DNA of 64,000 nt from assembly GCF_001420695.1 (NCBI RefSeq), contig NZ_LJJB01000010.1:1172575-1236574 (forward strand), written 5' to 3'. Under the pieces are notes generated by a model. The model ran no database searches and was not told the origin of the DNA. It worked only from the letters and a program-made list of their open reading frames with translations. Below, piece after piece: positions 8,438 to 18,292 of this stretch. The DNA comes from Brevibacillus choshinensis (GTDB lineage: Bacteria > Bacillota > Bacilli > Brevibacillales > Brevibacillaceae). The stretch's first letter is position 1. Each line of letters starts with the position of its first letter. A program made the position numbers and the translations under genes.

Positions 8438-10822
8438 TTAATCCGGACTTCCGATTTTCCACTTGGCGGTAACCGAATTGAAGCTAGGATCAAATTTGTT
8501 CCCTGCACGGTCACGCAGCATCCTCGTAGTGAATCTGACTTGGGTATCTGCTGTTGGAGCCTGTCCGAGCTGATCGATAAAATCAGATCGTAAACTCACG
8601 GTGATCTCATCTCCGGAAACGGTAACCAATACGGCCTCGGCGAAATCTTTGACATTCCCAGAAGAGGTATCGGTAAAATCGCCGTTTAGGGCAATCTCGA
8701 CACGATCAAAAAGCCTGGAAAAATTGTTTGACTGACCGCTTAATTTCTCGTCAAGCGGTTCGCTGGCCTGCAGCGTAAATACGTTGTCTGCCTGCTGCAC
8801 TGGCGGCAAAAGCTTGGGCAGTGTTGCGTCAAAATAGACCGGAATCTCCACATGATCGGTAGTGATCTCGCCATTTGTATAAGTAAAGGTAAGATAGGAT
8901 GTATCTCCCTCTGAAGCATCTGGCGTAGCCTCGAATGTTACCCCCCTCGTTTCTTCATCCTTTAAGACAGAGAGTGTATCTTCGTCATAACCGTATTTGA
9001 CATATCCGGCGTTTGCTCCGTCCACGATGACGTTAAATTGGTCCGTATTTGGATCATAAGAGAAGCTGCCAGGCTTATTGTTCATATACGCTTCCACGTA
9101 CTCGCTCATTCTGTGCTTGAAAGGACCACTCGATTGCACGTCGTCAAGCAACGTTATACTTGAGAGGGAATCTTCAGCTCCAATTCCCAAATAGATCTCC
9201 GCATCCTCCTTGCGCAGAATCCTTGGACCGAAGAAAAGTTCCTTCGCTTTTTCAATATAGTCCAACAGTTCGGCTTTCTCCGGCTCGCTGTCGCTTACTG
9301 CATCCACCTTTGCTTTGGCGGCATCGATCATCGCTTCCGTCACATCGGGCTTCAATCTCACCTTGTCAGAGTCCGTGTACAGGGCTTCCACCGCTTGTCT
9401 CGCTTCTTCCGGATTTCCGCCGCCGGGGACCTGATCGTACAACTTCTGCGCATTTTTCACATCTTCCTGCAAGCCGGCTTTATCCGGTACGCTGTTGTCC
9501 AACCGCTCCACCTTGTTTCGCGCGGCGTCGATCGTTTCCTGCGTGATACCGGGCTTCAGCGCCGTTTTGGTGTGATCGGTAAACAGTCCGGCTACCGCTT
9601 TGCGGGCGATGGCCAGGTAATCAGGCTGGGGAAGCGGATCGACAGGCGGACTGACGATGATAGGATCTTTGAACCTGATTGTGAAATTCTCCGTAGTGAC
9701 ATCCGCTTTCGCCCGCTTGATTTTCCGCTTGTCAACGGTAAAGCTGACATCATTCCTGCCATCGGTTTGCGCATGTTTTTTCGCTTTGCCTGTAAACGAT
9801 ACAGTAAGCTCGTCCTCTGATTCCCGCTCCACTGTTATGCCAAGCCCCTCCGGCAGGTTCTTCGCCTTGACATCTTCCCCGGAGATATCGTCGCGGAACG
9901 AGCCATTCTTCAGCTTGATCGTTTGTTTGGAAGTGATGCTCCCATCATTGGCCTCCGCCTCTTCGATGGTCTCTTTTTGGACTGACAATTCCGGCTGCTT
10001 TCCAGGGAGATCTGCTTGGTTCACCGACACTTCGAAATCAGCTTCCACATCGCCTATCTTGGCCATGATCTCTGTTACACCTGTTCCTTTTGCTTTTACC
10101 GTTCCGAGATAATTGACTGTTGCCACCTTCTTGTCGGCGGTCCGCCAGTTGACATTGTCCGTGACCACCCGATCCAGATCATCATACGCTACGGCGATCA
10201 GTTTTAACGATCTGTCGTTCTTTTTATCCGTATAGAGTTGCTCATCTTTAGCCAGCGCGAAGATCTCCACGCGGTCCACCTCAGCGTCTTTGCCCGCTAT
10301 TGTGAACGTTTGGGTCGCTGTTGCCTCGTGATACTTCATCGCAATTGTCACAGTCTTCTCGTCTTTGGCAGCCCGTATAGGCGAAAAACTGATTAATGCT
10401 TTCCGTTCTTCTGGAAGCCACAAAAAACTACCTGCACTTATACGCTGTGGGCGCGTGCCGTTGACAGACAGGGTGAATCGAAGGTCCCTCTGTGAAAGAG
10501 CCTCGTCCGGGATCTCGCCTAGCGTAACGGTAATCAATCCGTTCGTTGCCGTGAACTCTTCAATTTCTTCCCGCACGCTCTCGGTGCCCGTCTCTTTCGC
10601 TTGCTCAGCAGCAGTTATCGTACCGGTTGATTCACTTGCAGTCGGTTCACCGGTTGCGTTTCTTACTGCAAAAGAGTCGGCCGTTTCCTCTGCATACGAC
10701 ATGTGCATGGCCTTTGCCGGACTCGCCGTTTCGGCGAATGCCTGACTGACCAGCGAAAGAAATACGCCGGTGGACACGACCGCCGTCATGATTGTTCTTG
10801 CCTTTTGATCCCTTTTGCTCAT
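8438..10822 (-). CDS. Secreted surface protein with Big-like domain and helical repeats
   Basis: 794 residues from the chosen ATG at 10822. The upstream in-frame alternative at 10882 would put 20 unlikely residues before the signal peptide, though the GGGGAG site is rather far (12 nt). The signal peptide runs to about AFAETA (residue 31). A Big_2-like Ig domain is at about 183-268. Two copies of a helical module follow at about 405-462 and 473-530 (pattern ARxAVxxLxTDxxKxxLKPxxT...IDAAxxKVD...L). The C-terminal 260 residues are beta-rich and Ig-like (QASEPLDEKLSG region). No sortase motif, SLH domain or membrane anchor is visible. The helical module resembles those in Cry toxin tails and Gram-positive cell-wall proteins (recalled, not searched). 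Likely a secreted envelope or matrix protein. Confidence 0.78.
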   Translation of the reverse strand: MSKRDQKARTIMTAVVSTGVFLSLVSQAFAETASPAKAMHMSYAEETADSFAVRNATGEPTASESTGTITAAEQAKETGTESVREEIEEFTATNGLITVTLGEIPDEALSQRDLRFTLSVNGTRPQRISAGSFLWLPEERKALISFSPIRAAKDEKTVTIAMKYHEATATQTFTIAGKDAEVDRVEIFALAKDEQLYTDKKNDRSLKLIAVAYDDLDRVVTDNVNWRTADKKVATVNYLGTVKAKGTGVTEIMAKIGDVEADFEVSVNQADLPGKQPELSVQKETIEEAEANDGSITSKQTIKLKNGSFRDDISGEDVKAKNLPEGLGITVERESEDELTVSFTGKAKKHAQTDGRNDVSFTVDKRKIKRAKADVTTENFTIRFKDPIIVSPPVDPLPQPDYLAIARKAVAGLFTDHTKTALKPGITQETIDAARNKVERLDNSVPDKAGLQEDVKNAQKLYDQVPGGGNPEEARQAVEALYTDSDKVRLKPDVTEAMIDAAKAKVDAVSDSEPEKAELLDYIEKAKELFFGPRILRKEDAEIYLGIGAEDSLSSITLLDDVQSSGPFKHRMSEYVEAYMNNKPGSFSYDPNTDQFNVIVDGANAGYVKYGYDEDTLSVLKDEETRGVTFEATPDASEGDTSYLTFTYTNGEITTDHVEIPVYFDATLPKLLPPVQQADNVFTLQASEPLDEKLSGQSNNFSRLFDRVEIALNGDFTDTSSGNVKDFAEAVLVTVSGDEITVSLRSDFIDQLGQAPTADTQVRFTTRMLRDRAGNKFDPSFNSVTAKWKIGSPD

Positions 10823-11131
10823 TTTCGCTCTTCGCTCCCCTTTTTCGCACACAAATGTAAATAACCGTGGCAATCGTAGCAAAATGGGGAATGCAAATAA
10901 TACTAACCAAAGTTGGTTTTTTCGCGATTATAGGGAAAATAGTATGGATTATCGAAATATCTTTCGGAAATCTACCCATAAAAGTGGGATTTCCTCCCCT
11001 TCACGCTCTCTTGCTTCTGTTCGTTCCATGCAAAGAAAAAAACAGTCATCACAGAGGACACCCTGCGACAACTGTTCGTAAGTTCAAAGAATAGGTAACT
11101 CAGAAAAACATTCCCGACATCGATGCGCAAC
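10823..11131. other. Gene-free stretch between ALDH and surface-protein genes
   Basis: About 310 bases with no credible gene. It holds the ALDH terminator (11034-11076) and a weak hairpin with a T-run at 10904-10922 (AACCAAAGTTGGTTTTTT) related to the hairpins at 2517 and 7436. It should also carry the surface-protein promoter, but I could not pick a convincing one. Confidence 0.5.
11034..11076 (-). terminator. Intrinsic terminator after ALDH operon
   Basis: Long imperfect hairpin (AACAGTTGTCGCAGG pairing with CCTCTGTGATGACTGTT) followed by a U-run on the minus strand. It is nearly the same as the hairpin at 19764-19805. Confidence 0.7.
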
Positions 11132-12568
11132 TTATGACTCACACTTGATCATCACATGCTTTAAACGGGTATACTCTTCCACCGCATAGATTGACAAGTC
11201 TGATCCGTAACCCGTCATCTTGTGTCCGCCATGCGGCATCTCGCTCGTCAGGAAAAGATGCGTATTCGTCCACACTTCACCGAAATCCAGCTGTTTGCTC
11301 GCCCGCATGGCACGGTCCACATTTTTCGTCCACACCGAGGAGGCAAGGCCGTACTTGCAGTCGTTTGCCAGCCGAATGGCATCTTCATCGGTGGTAAACG
11401 GAGTCACAGTCATGACAGGACCGAACACTTCTTCCTGAATGATTTCATCTGTCTGCTTCGCACCTGCGATGACGGTCGGTTTGTAGTAGAAGCCTGGCCG
11501 ATCTATGCGGGAGCCCCCTGTCAATACCGTACACCCCGAATCATTGACAGCACGCTTTACCATTTGATCAATTTTCATCAAATGAGCCTCCGAAATAACA
11601 GGTCCCATCAAGGTGTCCGGTGACAGCGGATCTCCAATCACCGTGCTTTCCACATGAGGAATCAGCTTGCTGATAAATTCGTCATACACTGTTTCCTGAA
11701 TATAGATTCTCGTGGCTGCCGTACAATCTTGACCGCTGTTGTAAAAACCGCTGGCAAGCGCCCAATACGCGGCCTCATCCAGGTTCGCATCATCGAAAAC
11801 GATAAATGGCGCTTTGCCGCCCAACTCCAGATGCAATTTTTTCATCGTGTTCGCGGCTTCCTTCGCAATGGACATCCCGGCCCGAACGCTTCCGGTAAGC
11901 GCCGCCATTTTCACGTCCGGATGACGGACAAGCGCGGCTCCCGCCTCCGTGCCGATGCCGGTAACGACATTCAACACGCCCGGCGGCAAAATGCCCATGC
12001 TCAATTCCGCAAGCTTCAACGCGGTTAACGGCGTAAGCTCCGAGGGCTTCAGCACGACAGTATTCCCGGCGGCGAGCGCTGGTCCAATTTTCCAGATGGC
12101 CATCGCCAGCGGAAAATTCCATGGCGCAATGGACCCAATGACGCCGAGCGGCTCCCTGCGCAGCATGCTGGTGTAATTGGCCATATATTCACCGGATGCA
12201 GGGCCTTGCATCATTCGTGCTGCTCCAGCGAAAAACCGCAGATTATCGACAATGAACTCGATCAGATGGCTTGAAAACTGAATCGGGGTCCCGACATTGT
12301 GCGTTTCCATCGTTGCCAGCTCATCCGCATGCGATTCAATCCGATCTGCCAGCTTCAACAAAGCCGTGCTTCTTTCCCCCGGAGTCGTTTGTTTCCACGA
12401 GTCGAAAGCGTCCTTGGCGGCTATTACGGCCTGATCGACATCCTCGTCCGTGCAAGTGGGGACTTCTGTAATCACTTCCTCTGTCGCAGGATTAATGATG
12501 CGATCATATCGCCCGCTCCTGCTACTAACAAATTGTCCGTTTATGAAAATCTCTTTTCTTTGCGTCAT
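11132..12568 (-). CDS. NAD-dependent aldehyde dehydrogenase
   Basis: 478 residues, full length for the family. Catalytic Cys282 sits in SGQDCTAATR, general base Glu248 in LELGG, oxyanion Asn151 in APWNF, and the cofactor Lys174 in VLKPSE. The enzyme oxidises an aldehyde to a carboxylate with NAD(P). The sequence is of the betaine/aminobutyraldehyde dehydrogenase type, which fits its place at the end of a PotABCD-like polyamine-type transporter operon; 4-aminobutyraldehyde is a reasonable but unproven substrate. The start at 12568 has an AGGAGGGGG site. Its start follows the binding-protein stop by 20 bp, so it is almost certainly the last gene of the operon starting at 18147. Confidence 0.88.
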   Translation of the reverse strand: MTQRKEIFINGQFVSSRSGRYDRIINPATEEVITEVPTCTDEDVDQAVIAAKDAFDSWKQTTPGERSTALLKLADRIESHADELATMETHNVGTPIQFSSHLIEFIVDNLRFFAGAARMMQGPASGEYMANYTSMLRREPLGVIGSIAPWNFPLAMAIWKIGPALAAGNTVVLKPSELTPLTALKLAELSMGILPPGVLNVVTGIGTEAGAALVRHPDVKMAALTGSVRAGMSIAKEAANTMKKLHLELGGKAPFIVFDDANLDEAAYWALASGFYNSGQDCTAATRIYIQETVYDEFISKLIPHVESTVIGDPLSPDTLMGPVISEAHLMKIDQMVKRAVNDSGCTVLTGGSRIDRPGFYYKPTVIAGAKQTDEIIQEEVFGPVMTVTPFTTDEDAIRLANDCKYGLASSVWTKNVDRAMRASKQLDFGEVWTNTHLFLTSEMPHGGHKMTGYGSDLSIYAVEEYTRLKHVMIKCES

Positions 12569-12588
12569 TTACAGATTCCCCCTCCTAG

Positions 12589-13656
12589 TTACTCCAAGAG
12601 CCATTGTTCAAAGCGCACTTGTACTTGATCGAAGTTCTTGATCCAATATGAATCGTCGGCCATAATCTGTTTTTTCTGTAGCTCGGGTGTGACGCCAAGA
12701 CGCTGCATGTCTTGTTCCGACAACAGGTCAATTGCCTTTTGGTTCGCTGGGGCATATCTCGCTGTTTTCCCGAATTCGACCTGGACTTCCGGAGAAGTGG
12801 CGAAAGCGATAAATTTCATTGCCAGATCTTTGTTTTTGGTGCCTTTCGGTATGACCCAGCCTTCATAGCTGCGGATCGCGTTTTCATACGTGAAATCAAC
12901 GGGCGTCCCCTTTTGCTTCTGCAACGTGATCGTGCCGTCATAGGCAGTTGATATGGTTGCCGTTCCGTTGACCAACAGATCCGGCACCTGCGCTCCGTTC
13001 GTCCACCATGTTTTAAAATTCTTCTTGATTTCGTTCAACTTCTTGAATGCGCGATCCAGATCCAATGGATACAGCTTGTCGGCAGGTACACCGTCAGCAA
13101 GCAAGGCCATTTCCAGGATTGGGGCCGGGAATTTATATGCGGAACGACCGCCAGGGTATTTGCTCACATCCCAGAAATCAGCCCACGTCTTCGGTGCATG
13201 CGCCGCATCGATTTTCGTAGTATTCCAGCTGATCACAGTCGCAAACGATTCCGAAGCGATGAAATGTTCGCTTGCGCTTTGCTCGTTGTACCCGTCTTTT
13301 TTGACGATGTTGTAATCCAGCGGTTCAAACAACCCTTGGCTACCAGCCAATTTGCCGAAGAACGAGTCGACGTTCACGACATCCCACGTTACGTTGCCGC
13401 TGTCAACCATCGCTTTCAGCTTCCCGTAATCCGGTGGTGTTTCGATTTCGATCTTCACGTTGTATTTTTGCTCAAACGGTTCGATGATCGTTTTTTTACG
13501 CATCTCAATCAATTCCGAATCCCAGTCCACGATAGTCAGCTTCTGCACCTCTGCTGCACCTTGCCCTGATGTGTTCGCCGGGTCTGCTTTGCTGCAAGCG
13601 AATAACGAACTGCTTAAAACGGTAATCAATGCAATGTTGCCGATCTTCTTCAACAC
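12589..13656 (-). CDS. PotD-type ABC transporter substrate-binding lipoprotein
   Basis: 355 residues. A GTG start at 13656 follows GGGGGAG. The signal peptide ends in the lipobox LFAC, so the mature protein is lipid-anchored at Cys20. The fold is that of spermidine/putrescine-type periplasmic binding proteins: SELIEMRKKTIIEPFEQKY near the N-terminus, then WDVVNVDSF and ISTAYDGT. It delivers the solute to the permeases at 13692 and 14475. The ligand may be a polyamine, opine or similar organic amine; the family is known to bind varied compounds, so polyamine specificity is only inferred. Confidence 0.85.
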   Translation of the reverse strand: MLKKIGNIALITVLSSSLFACSKADPANTSGQGAAEVQKLTIVDWDSELIEMRKKTIIEPFEQKYNVKIEIETPPDYGKLKAMVDSGNVTWDVVNVDSFFGKLAGSQGLFEPLDYNIVKKDGYNEQSASEHFIASESFATVISWNTTKIDAAHAPKTWADFWDVSKYPGGRSAYKFPAPILEMALLADGVPADKLYPLDLDRAFKKLNEIKKNFKTWWTNGAQVPDLLVNGTATISTAYDGTITLQKQKGTPVDFTYENAIRSYEGWVIPKGTKNKDLAMKFIAFATSPEVQVEFGKTARYAPANQKAIDLLSEQDMQRLGVTPELQKKQIMADDSYWIKNFDQVQVRFEQWLLE

Positions 13657-13691
13657 ATTAACTCCCCCTTTTCTAGTCTAAGCGAATGATA

Positions 13692-14474
13692 CTACTCTTT
13701 CTGGTAGCTCATTTTTGCAGATCGAGACGAGATCCATCCCTGGATGAGGAATAGTGCCACGGTCATCACGATCAACACGGTCGACACAACTGCAATGCTC
13801 GGATCGATGCTTGTTCGTAAGCTTTCCCAGTACTTGACCGGCAATGTTTTCGTACCCGCCCCCGCCATAAAAAGCGAAATGATCGGCTCATCAAACACGA
13901 TCGAAAAGGCAAACAGCGCCCCCGAGATCATTCCGGGTTTAATCAAGGGAAGTGTAACCTTGAAAAATGCACCAACGGGCGTGGAGCCCAGTCCCATGGC
14001 GGCCAATTCCAAATTGTGGTCGACCCCCTTCAAGCTAGAGGCTACCGTCGTAAATACGACCGGAATCGCAATGACCGCGTTTGACAAAATCATCCCTGTA
14101 TACGTATCCGTCAACTTGAACGGAGCAAAAAAACGATACAGCCCGATCGCAACCACAACAGCAGGAACGACCATCGGCGAGAGTATCAAGGGAACAAACA
14201 GTTTCTTGCCCCAAAAATGTAAACGAACAAAGGCCAGCGCGGCCATTGTGCCTAAAATAACCGATACACTCGCCGTCGTGCCCCCGATGAACAGACTCCG
14301 CGAAAATACCTCGATCCATACCGGACTATTCAGCACTTTTTCATACCAGTCCAGCGAATATCCGGGCGGTGGCAGTTGGAAGTACGACACAGATGTAAAC
14401 GATAACGGGATCACCAGCAGGATAGGGGCCAGAAACACAATCATAATGAGGGCTGCCAGAAGTCTAAGCCACAC
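13692..14474 (-). CDS. PotC-type ABC transporter permease
   Basis: 260 residues with about six membrane helices and the binding-protein-dependent transport EAA loop (LELAAMGLGSTPVGAFFKVT, about residues 155-174). It pairs with the permease at 14475-15371, with which it abuts (TAA then GTG with no gap), implying translational coupling. The GTG start at 14474 has AAGGGG upstream inside the previous gene. It forms half of the membrane channel of the importer. Confidence 0.88.
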   Translation of the reverse strand: MWLRLLAALIMIVFLAPILLVIPLSFTSVSYFQLPPPGYSLDWYEKVLNSPVWIEVFSRSLFIGGTTASVSVILGTMAALAFVRLHFWGKKLFVPLILSPMVVPAVVVAIGLYRFFAPFKLTDTYTGMILSNAVIAIPVVFTTVASSLKGVDHNLELAAMGLGSTPVGAFFKVTLPLIKPGMISGALFAFSIVFDEPIISLFMAGAGTKTLPVKYWESLRTSIDPSIAVVSTVLIVMTVALFLIQGWISSRSAKMSYQKE

Positions 14475-15371
14475 TTACATCACCCCTTTTATCGCGGAAT
14501 GGTTTCTGAAAATAAGAATAGGTACAAGTATCAGTATGATCGTCGAAGCCAAAAGAATGATGGACAGTGCGGCCGCCAAATGCCAATTCAATGTCACGTT
14601 GATAAAATTCGCAATCAAATTGGAAATCATCATGTCCTTCGGGCCGCCCAGGATGACTGACGTAATGAAAAAGCCGAGACTGAATACAAAACAAATCAGT
14701 ACCCCTGCCACTACGCCTGGAATCGACAACGGGAACAAAACGTCGCGAAACACTTTCCAAGGGCGAGCCCCCATGCCTTCCGCCGCCTGGAGCAATCGCT
14801 GGTCAATCCCTTGCATGACCGAATAAATGCATAGCACCATGTAAGGAAACAAGTAATGAACCATGCCGACAACGTTTCCGGTCATGGAATAGAGGAGATG
14901 CAGCGGTTCGTCGATCAAGCCGAGCCCCTTCAGTATCGAATTGATCGGCCCAGTGTCTTGGAGCATGATCACCCACGTAAACGTACGTATGAGAACGCTG
15001 ATCCAGAATGGGATCATAATGAGAGCCAGCATCACTCTTTTCCATTTCTCCGACTTCATCTGATAAAGCGTGTAGGCAATCGGATAGCCAAATAGCAAGC
15101 TGGCGATGGTAGCAATTAGGGAAACGTTAAATGTGTAGAGTACGACCTTTACATAAACCGGTGTGGTGAACACCTGAAGGATATACTGAAATGTGTAGGA
15201 TTCTCCGTTATGCACGCCCAGTTTCATTATTTTGAGAATTGGGAAAAATGTAAGCAGCAACATGTACAATGCCGGAATGATAACGAGAAGCCAATGCAAG
15301 CCCGGCACTGCTGAAAGGGTAACTCTTCTTTTCAACGGCATTGTCGTCATGTGCACTTCTGCGTTATTCAT
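14475..15371 (-). CDS. PotB-type ABC transporter permease
   Basis: 298 residues with about six membrane helices and the EAA loop (LLQAAEGMGARPWKVFRDVL, about residues 188-207). It is the partner of the downstream permease. The ATG at 15371 comes after AAGGGG, 14 bp past the ATPase stop. Gene order ATPase-permease-permease-binding protein on one strand is the classical potABCD layout. Confidence 0.88.
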   Translation of the reverse strand: MNNAEVHMTTMPLKRRVTLSAVPGLHWLLVIIPALYMLLLTFFPILKIMKLGVHNGESYTFQYILQVFTTPVYVKVVLYTFNVSLIATIASLLFGYPIAYTLYQMKSEKWKRVMLALIMIPFWISVLIRTFTWVIMLQDTGPINSILKGLGLIDEPLHLLYSMTGNVVGMVHYLFPYMVLCIYSVMQGIDQRLLQAAEGMGARPWKVFRDVLFPLSIPGVVAGVLICFVFSLGFFITSVILGGPKDMMISNLIANFINVTLNWHLAAALSIILLASTIILILVPILIFRNHSAIKGVM

Positions 15372-15385
15372 GGATAATGCGCCCC

Positions 15386-16516
15386 TTAGGATATTTTGGC
15401 TGCTCCCCTGATGTCGGTATCTTCAGGTTTCAATGTTGTCTCATCACCTATCAATGCTGCCTCATCGGCATTCCAGCCGACCCGGATTTCATCGCCAACG
15501 GCAATCTCCCTTGATGAAGCATAAGGCAGCTTGATGGTCAGCCTTTCCTTCGTTTTGCTCGTCCCTTCGATTCGAAACGACTCCCCGACATATGTTTTTT
15601 CCAGCACGGTCAATTCGTGCATGTTCGTAAAAACCGCTCCATCCCGGACGACATGGATATTTTCTGGCCGAATCGCAATCCATACCGCTGACTGTGCTGC
15701 AACGTCCGGCTGTTCCACTCTCACCTTGGCAACTTGGCCGTCCAGCAGCTTCACCACGGCCAAACCCGCTTCTGTATGGATGAGCTCACTTTGAAGCAAA
15801 TTAATCTCCCCGATGAAACTGGAAACAAATTTGCTCTTGGGGTGATTGTACAGTCGTTCCGGCGTATCGATTTGTTCGATGCGGCCTTTGTTCATGACGC
15901 AGATTCGATCCGACATGGTCAGTGCCTCTTCCTGATCGTGCGTCACATTGACCGTAGTAATACCCAGGCTTTGCTGAATATGTTTAATTTCATATTGCAT
16001 CTGGTGACGCAGGTTTTTATCCAGCGCCCCAAGCGGTTCGTCAAGCAACAGGAGCGGGGGATTGAACACAATGGCCCTGGCGAGCGCAACCCGCTGCTGC
16101 TGGCCACCGCTAAGCTGATTTGGATAGCGTGAAGAAAATTCTTCGAGTCTGACGGTCTGAAGCGCCCGGCTTACATGCGCTTTGAGATCCGCCTTCGAAA
16201 CGTTACGCAGGCGCAGAGGGTAGGCGATATTATCGAACACCGTCATGTGCGGAAACAGGGCGTAATTTTGGAAAACCATGCCGATATTGCGGTCATACGC
16301 TTTCTTTTTCGTGATATCCTGACCATCCAAAAAAATTGCGCCATCGTTCAGCTCTTCAAACCCCGCGATCAGTTTCAGCAGCGTCGTCTTTCCGGAACCG
16401 CTCGGCCCCAAAATAGTGACAAATTCCCCTTTTTTGATCGATAGATTGACGTTGTCTACAGCTTTGTATTTTTTATAAAATTTTTGCGCGCTTTTTATGT
16501 CCAAATGGGCTGTCAT
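15386..16516 (-). CDS. PotA-type ABC transporter ATP-binding protein
   Basis: 376 residues from the ATG at 16516, chosen over an upstream ATG at 16543 because the site GGGAGAG lies 8 nt before it. Walker A GPSGSGKT is at 37-44, signature LSGGQQQR and Walker B LLLLDEP follow, and the C-terminus holds a TOBE-like beta domain (IAIRPENIHVV onward) typical of the PotA/MalK class. It hydrolyses ATP to drive import through the permeases encoded next to it. It lies 32 bp after the amidohydrolase gene. Confidence 0.9.
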   Translation of the reverse strand: MTAHLDIKSAQKFYKKYKAVDNVNLSIKKGEFVTILGPSGSGKTTLLKLIAGFEELNDGAIFLDGQDITKKKAYDRNIGMVFQNYALFPHMTVFDNIAYPLRLRNVSKADLKAHVSRALQTVRLEEFSSRYPNQLSGGQQQRVALARAIVFNPPLLLLDEPLGALDKNLRHQMQYEIKHIQQSLGITTVNVTHDQEEALTMSDRICVMNKGRIEQIDTPERLYNHPKSKFVSSFIGEINLLQSELIHTEAGLAVVKLLDGQVAKVRVEQPDVAAQSAVWIAIRPENIHVVRDGAVFTNMHELTVLEKTYVGESFRIEGTSKTKERLTIKLPYASSREIAVGDEIRVGWNADEAALIGDETTLKPEDTDIRGAAKIS

Positions 16517-16548
16517 CAACACACTCTCCCGTTTCTTTTGCATGCAGG

Positions 16549-18147
16549 CTATTTTTCGTATACCACTTTGCCATCCATGATGGTCAACCCAACCTTCACG
16601 TCTTTAATCTGCTCCGCTGGTACGTTGAACAAATCGCGGTCAAGAACAATCAGGTCAGCCAGTTTGCCCGCTTCCAGCGTACCCAACTCGTCTTCCCGAA
16701 AAACGCCGTAGGCCGCTGTTACTGTATACGCTTTCAACGCTTCCGCCAACGTGATCGCTTCTTTCCCGTTAAACAACTCACCGTCGTTTGTGATTCTTGT
16801 TACGGCTCGATAGATTTCCAGCATCGGATTGAATGAGACGACCGGATAGTCTGTGTTGAGCACCACTTTCGCGCCAGCATCCAGCAGTGATCGGACGGCA
16901 AATGTGTACTGCTGTCGTTCACCAATGCACGAAAAATAGTGGCTCTTGTTAATCAGGCCCATATGCTCCGGCTGCATGGAAGCAATCACGTCCAGTTTTT
17001 GAAATCGTCCAATATCATCGGGATGTACCACTTCGATATGCTCGATCGTATGTCTGGCGTCTCGTGTCCCATTGACTCGCTGCGCTTCCTCAAACAAATC
17101 CAGCGCGTGGCGGACGGCACCGTCTCCGACTGCATGAAAGCGAATGCGGAATCCTTCTTTATCGGCGGCAAGAACGTATTCCTTCATCGTCTCGGGAGGA
17201 TTGGGGCCACACGTCGCTGGCAAATCCGCGTACGGTTCCACAAGCAGGGCTGTGTGTGTCGTTACCACCCCGTCCAAAAATTCTTTCAGGCCGGAAAATC
17301 TCAGTGTCCCGGATGTGTAGTTGTCCCGGTGCTGCCTCGCACGCTCGATATCGTCTTCAAGCCCAATCAAAAAGTGTATTCGGGTGGTCAACCTGCCTTC
17401 CCGTTCAAACTCCTCGTAAAGCGGCAGCTCATTGATTTCCATGTCGGTCACTTTGAAAATATCGGTGACCGAGGTAACACCAAACGTCGCTGCATGGCCC
17501 AGAAACGTCTCGAACACTTGCCGCTTTCTGTCTGCCGGCAGCTTCATCGCCTGTCGGGAAGCCATACTGGCCGCCGCTTCATAAAGTATTCCCGTCGGCT
17601 CGTTGTCCTCGTCTCTCACAATCTCTCCATGCGGTGGGTCCGGTGTATTCCGGTCAATGCCGAGTATCTCCAGCGCCTTCGTGTTCACCCACACCGTATG
17701 GCCTGACGCATGAAACAAAAAGACCGGACGATCCGGGATGACCGCATCCAATGTCGAACGATGCGGCAGTTTCGGCTCATCCCAGTACGTATGATACCAA
17801 CTGTAGCCTTGCACCCACTCGTCATCCGGCCTAGACTTTGCAAACGCCGCGACCATCTCAGCCACTTCCGTCTCAGAACGTGCCCCAAGGAGGTTTACAT
17901 GATCCTCCATCAGACAAGCAGGGACAACATGGAGATGCATATCGTTAAACCCTGGCATCACAAGTTTGTCTTCAAACCGATAAATCTTCGTGTCTGGCCC
18001 GATGAGTGCTTCCCATTCATTCTCGGCGCCAACTCCCACGATTCTGTTCCCTTTAATGGCAATGGCAGCCGGTCTTGGCGCATTTTCAACACCTGTAAAC
18101 ACTGCATTGCTAGTGATGATCATATCGAGCTGATCAGTGTGCTGCAT
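16549..18147 (-). CDS. YtcJ-type amidohydrolase
   Basis: 532 residues. Metal-dependent amidohydrolase: metal ligands His71 and His73 in NDMHLHVV, further conserved sites in RIRFHAVGDGA and TIEHIEV, and the late Asp in VLNTDYPV. Members include N-substituted formamide deformylases; most are uncharacterised. The ATG at 18147 follows GAGGGGG with 7 nt spacing. It is the first gene of the operon that runs through the importer to the aldehyde dehydrogenase, so it probably hydrolyses an amide or carbamoyl bond in the imported compound or in its breakdown product (inference). A sigma-54-type promoter lies 37 bp upstream. Confidence 0.85.
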   Translation of the reverse strand: MQHTDQLDMIITSNAVFTGVENAPRPAAIAIKGNRIVGVGAENEWEALIGPDTKIYRFEDKLVMPGFNDMHLHVVPACLMEDHVNLLGARSETEVAEMVAAFAKSRPDDEWVQGYSWYHTYWDEPKLPHRSTLDAVIPDRPVFLFHASGHTVWVNTKALEILGIDRNTPDPPHGEIVRDEDNEPTGILYEAAASMASRQAMKLPADRKRQVFETFLGHAATFGVTSVTDIFKVTDMEINELPLYEEFEREGRLTTRIHFLIGLEDDIERARQHRDNYTSGTLRFSGLKEFLDGVVTTHTALLVEPYADLPATCGPNPPETMKEYVLAADKEGFRIRFHAVGDGAVRHALDLFEEAQRVNGTRDARHTIEHIEVVHPDDIGRFQKLDVIASMQPEHMGLINKSHYFSCIGERQQYTFAVRSLLDAGAKVVLNTDYPVVSFNPMLEIYRAVTRITNDGELFNGKEAITLAEALKAYTVTAAYGVFREDELGTLEAGKLADLIVLDRDLFNVPAEQIKDVKVGLTIMDGKVVYEK

Positions 18148-18183
18148 TTCCTTGCCCCCTCAACAACAGTTTTCCTAGTAAAA

Positions 18184-18200
18184 AGCAATATTCGTACCAA
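18184..18200 (-). promoter_or_regulatory. Sigma-54 (-24/-12) promoter of the amidohydrolase-importer operon
   Basis: Minus strand reads TTGGTACGAATATTGCT. Compared with the consensus YTGGCACGrNNNTTGCW, only one fixed base differs and GG-N10-GC spacing is exact. The predicted transcript would start about 26 nt before the amidohydrolase ATG. This is a consensus match, not evidence of activity. Confidence 0.7.
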
Positions 18201-18292
18201 GATGACAGAAGACGAAATCCAATCCGTTTCATCTGTTAAATCGTAAAAGCACGCTGTTTTTCCGAGATTCAACGGGCATTCAACGATCTGTT

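Noticed and set aside
10904-10922. Hairpin AACCAAAGTTGGTT with T-run as terminator
   Set aside because: The stem is short with a tiny loop and it ends no gene; kept only as a note within the intergenic entry.
13744-14826. Plus-strand open frame of 360 codons
   Set aside because: It lies antisense across two permease genes and has low-complexity Thr/Ile composition typical of a mirrored membrane gene.
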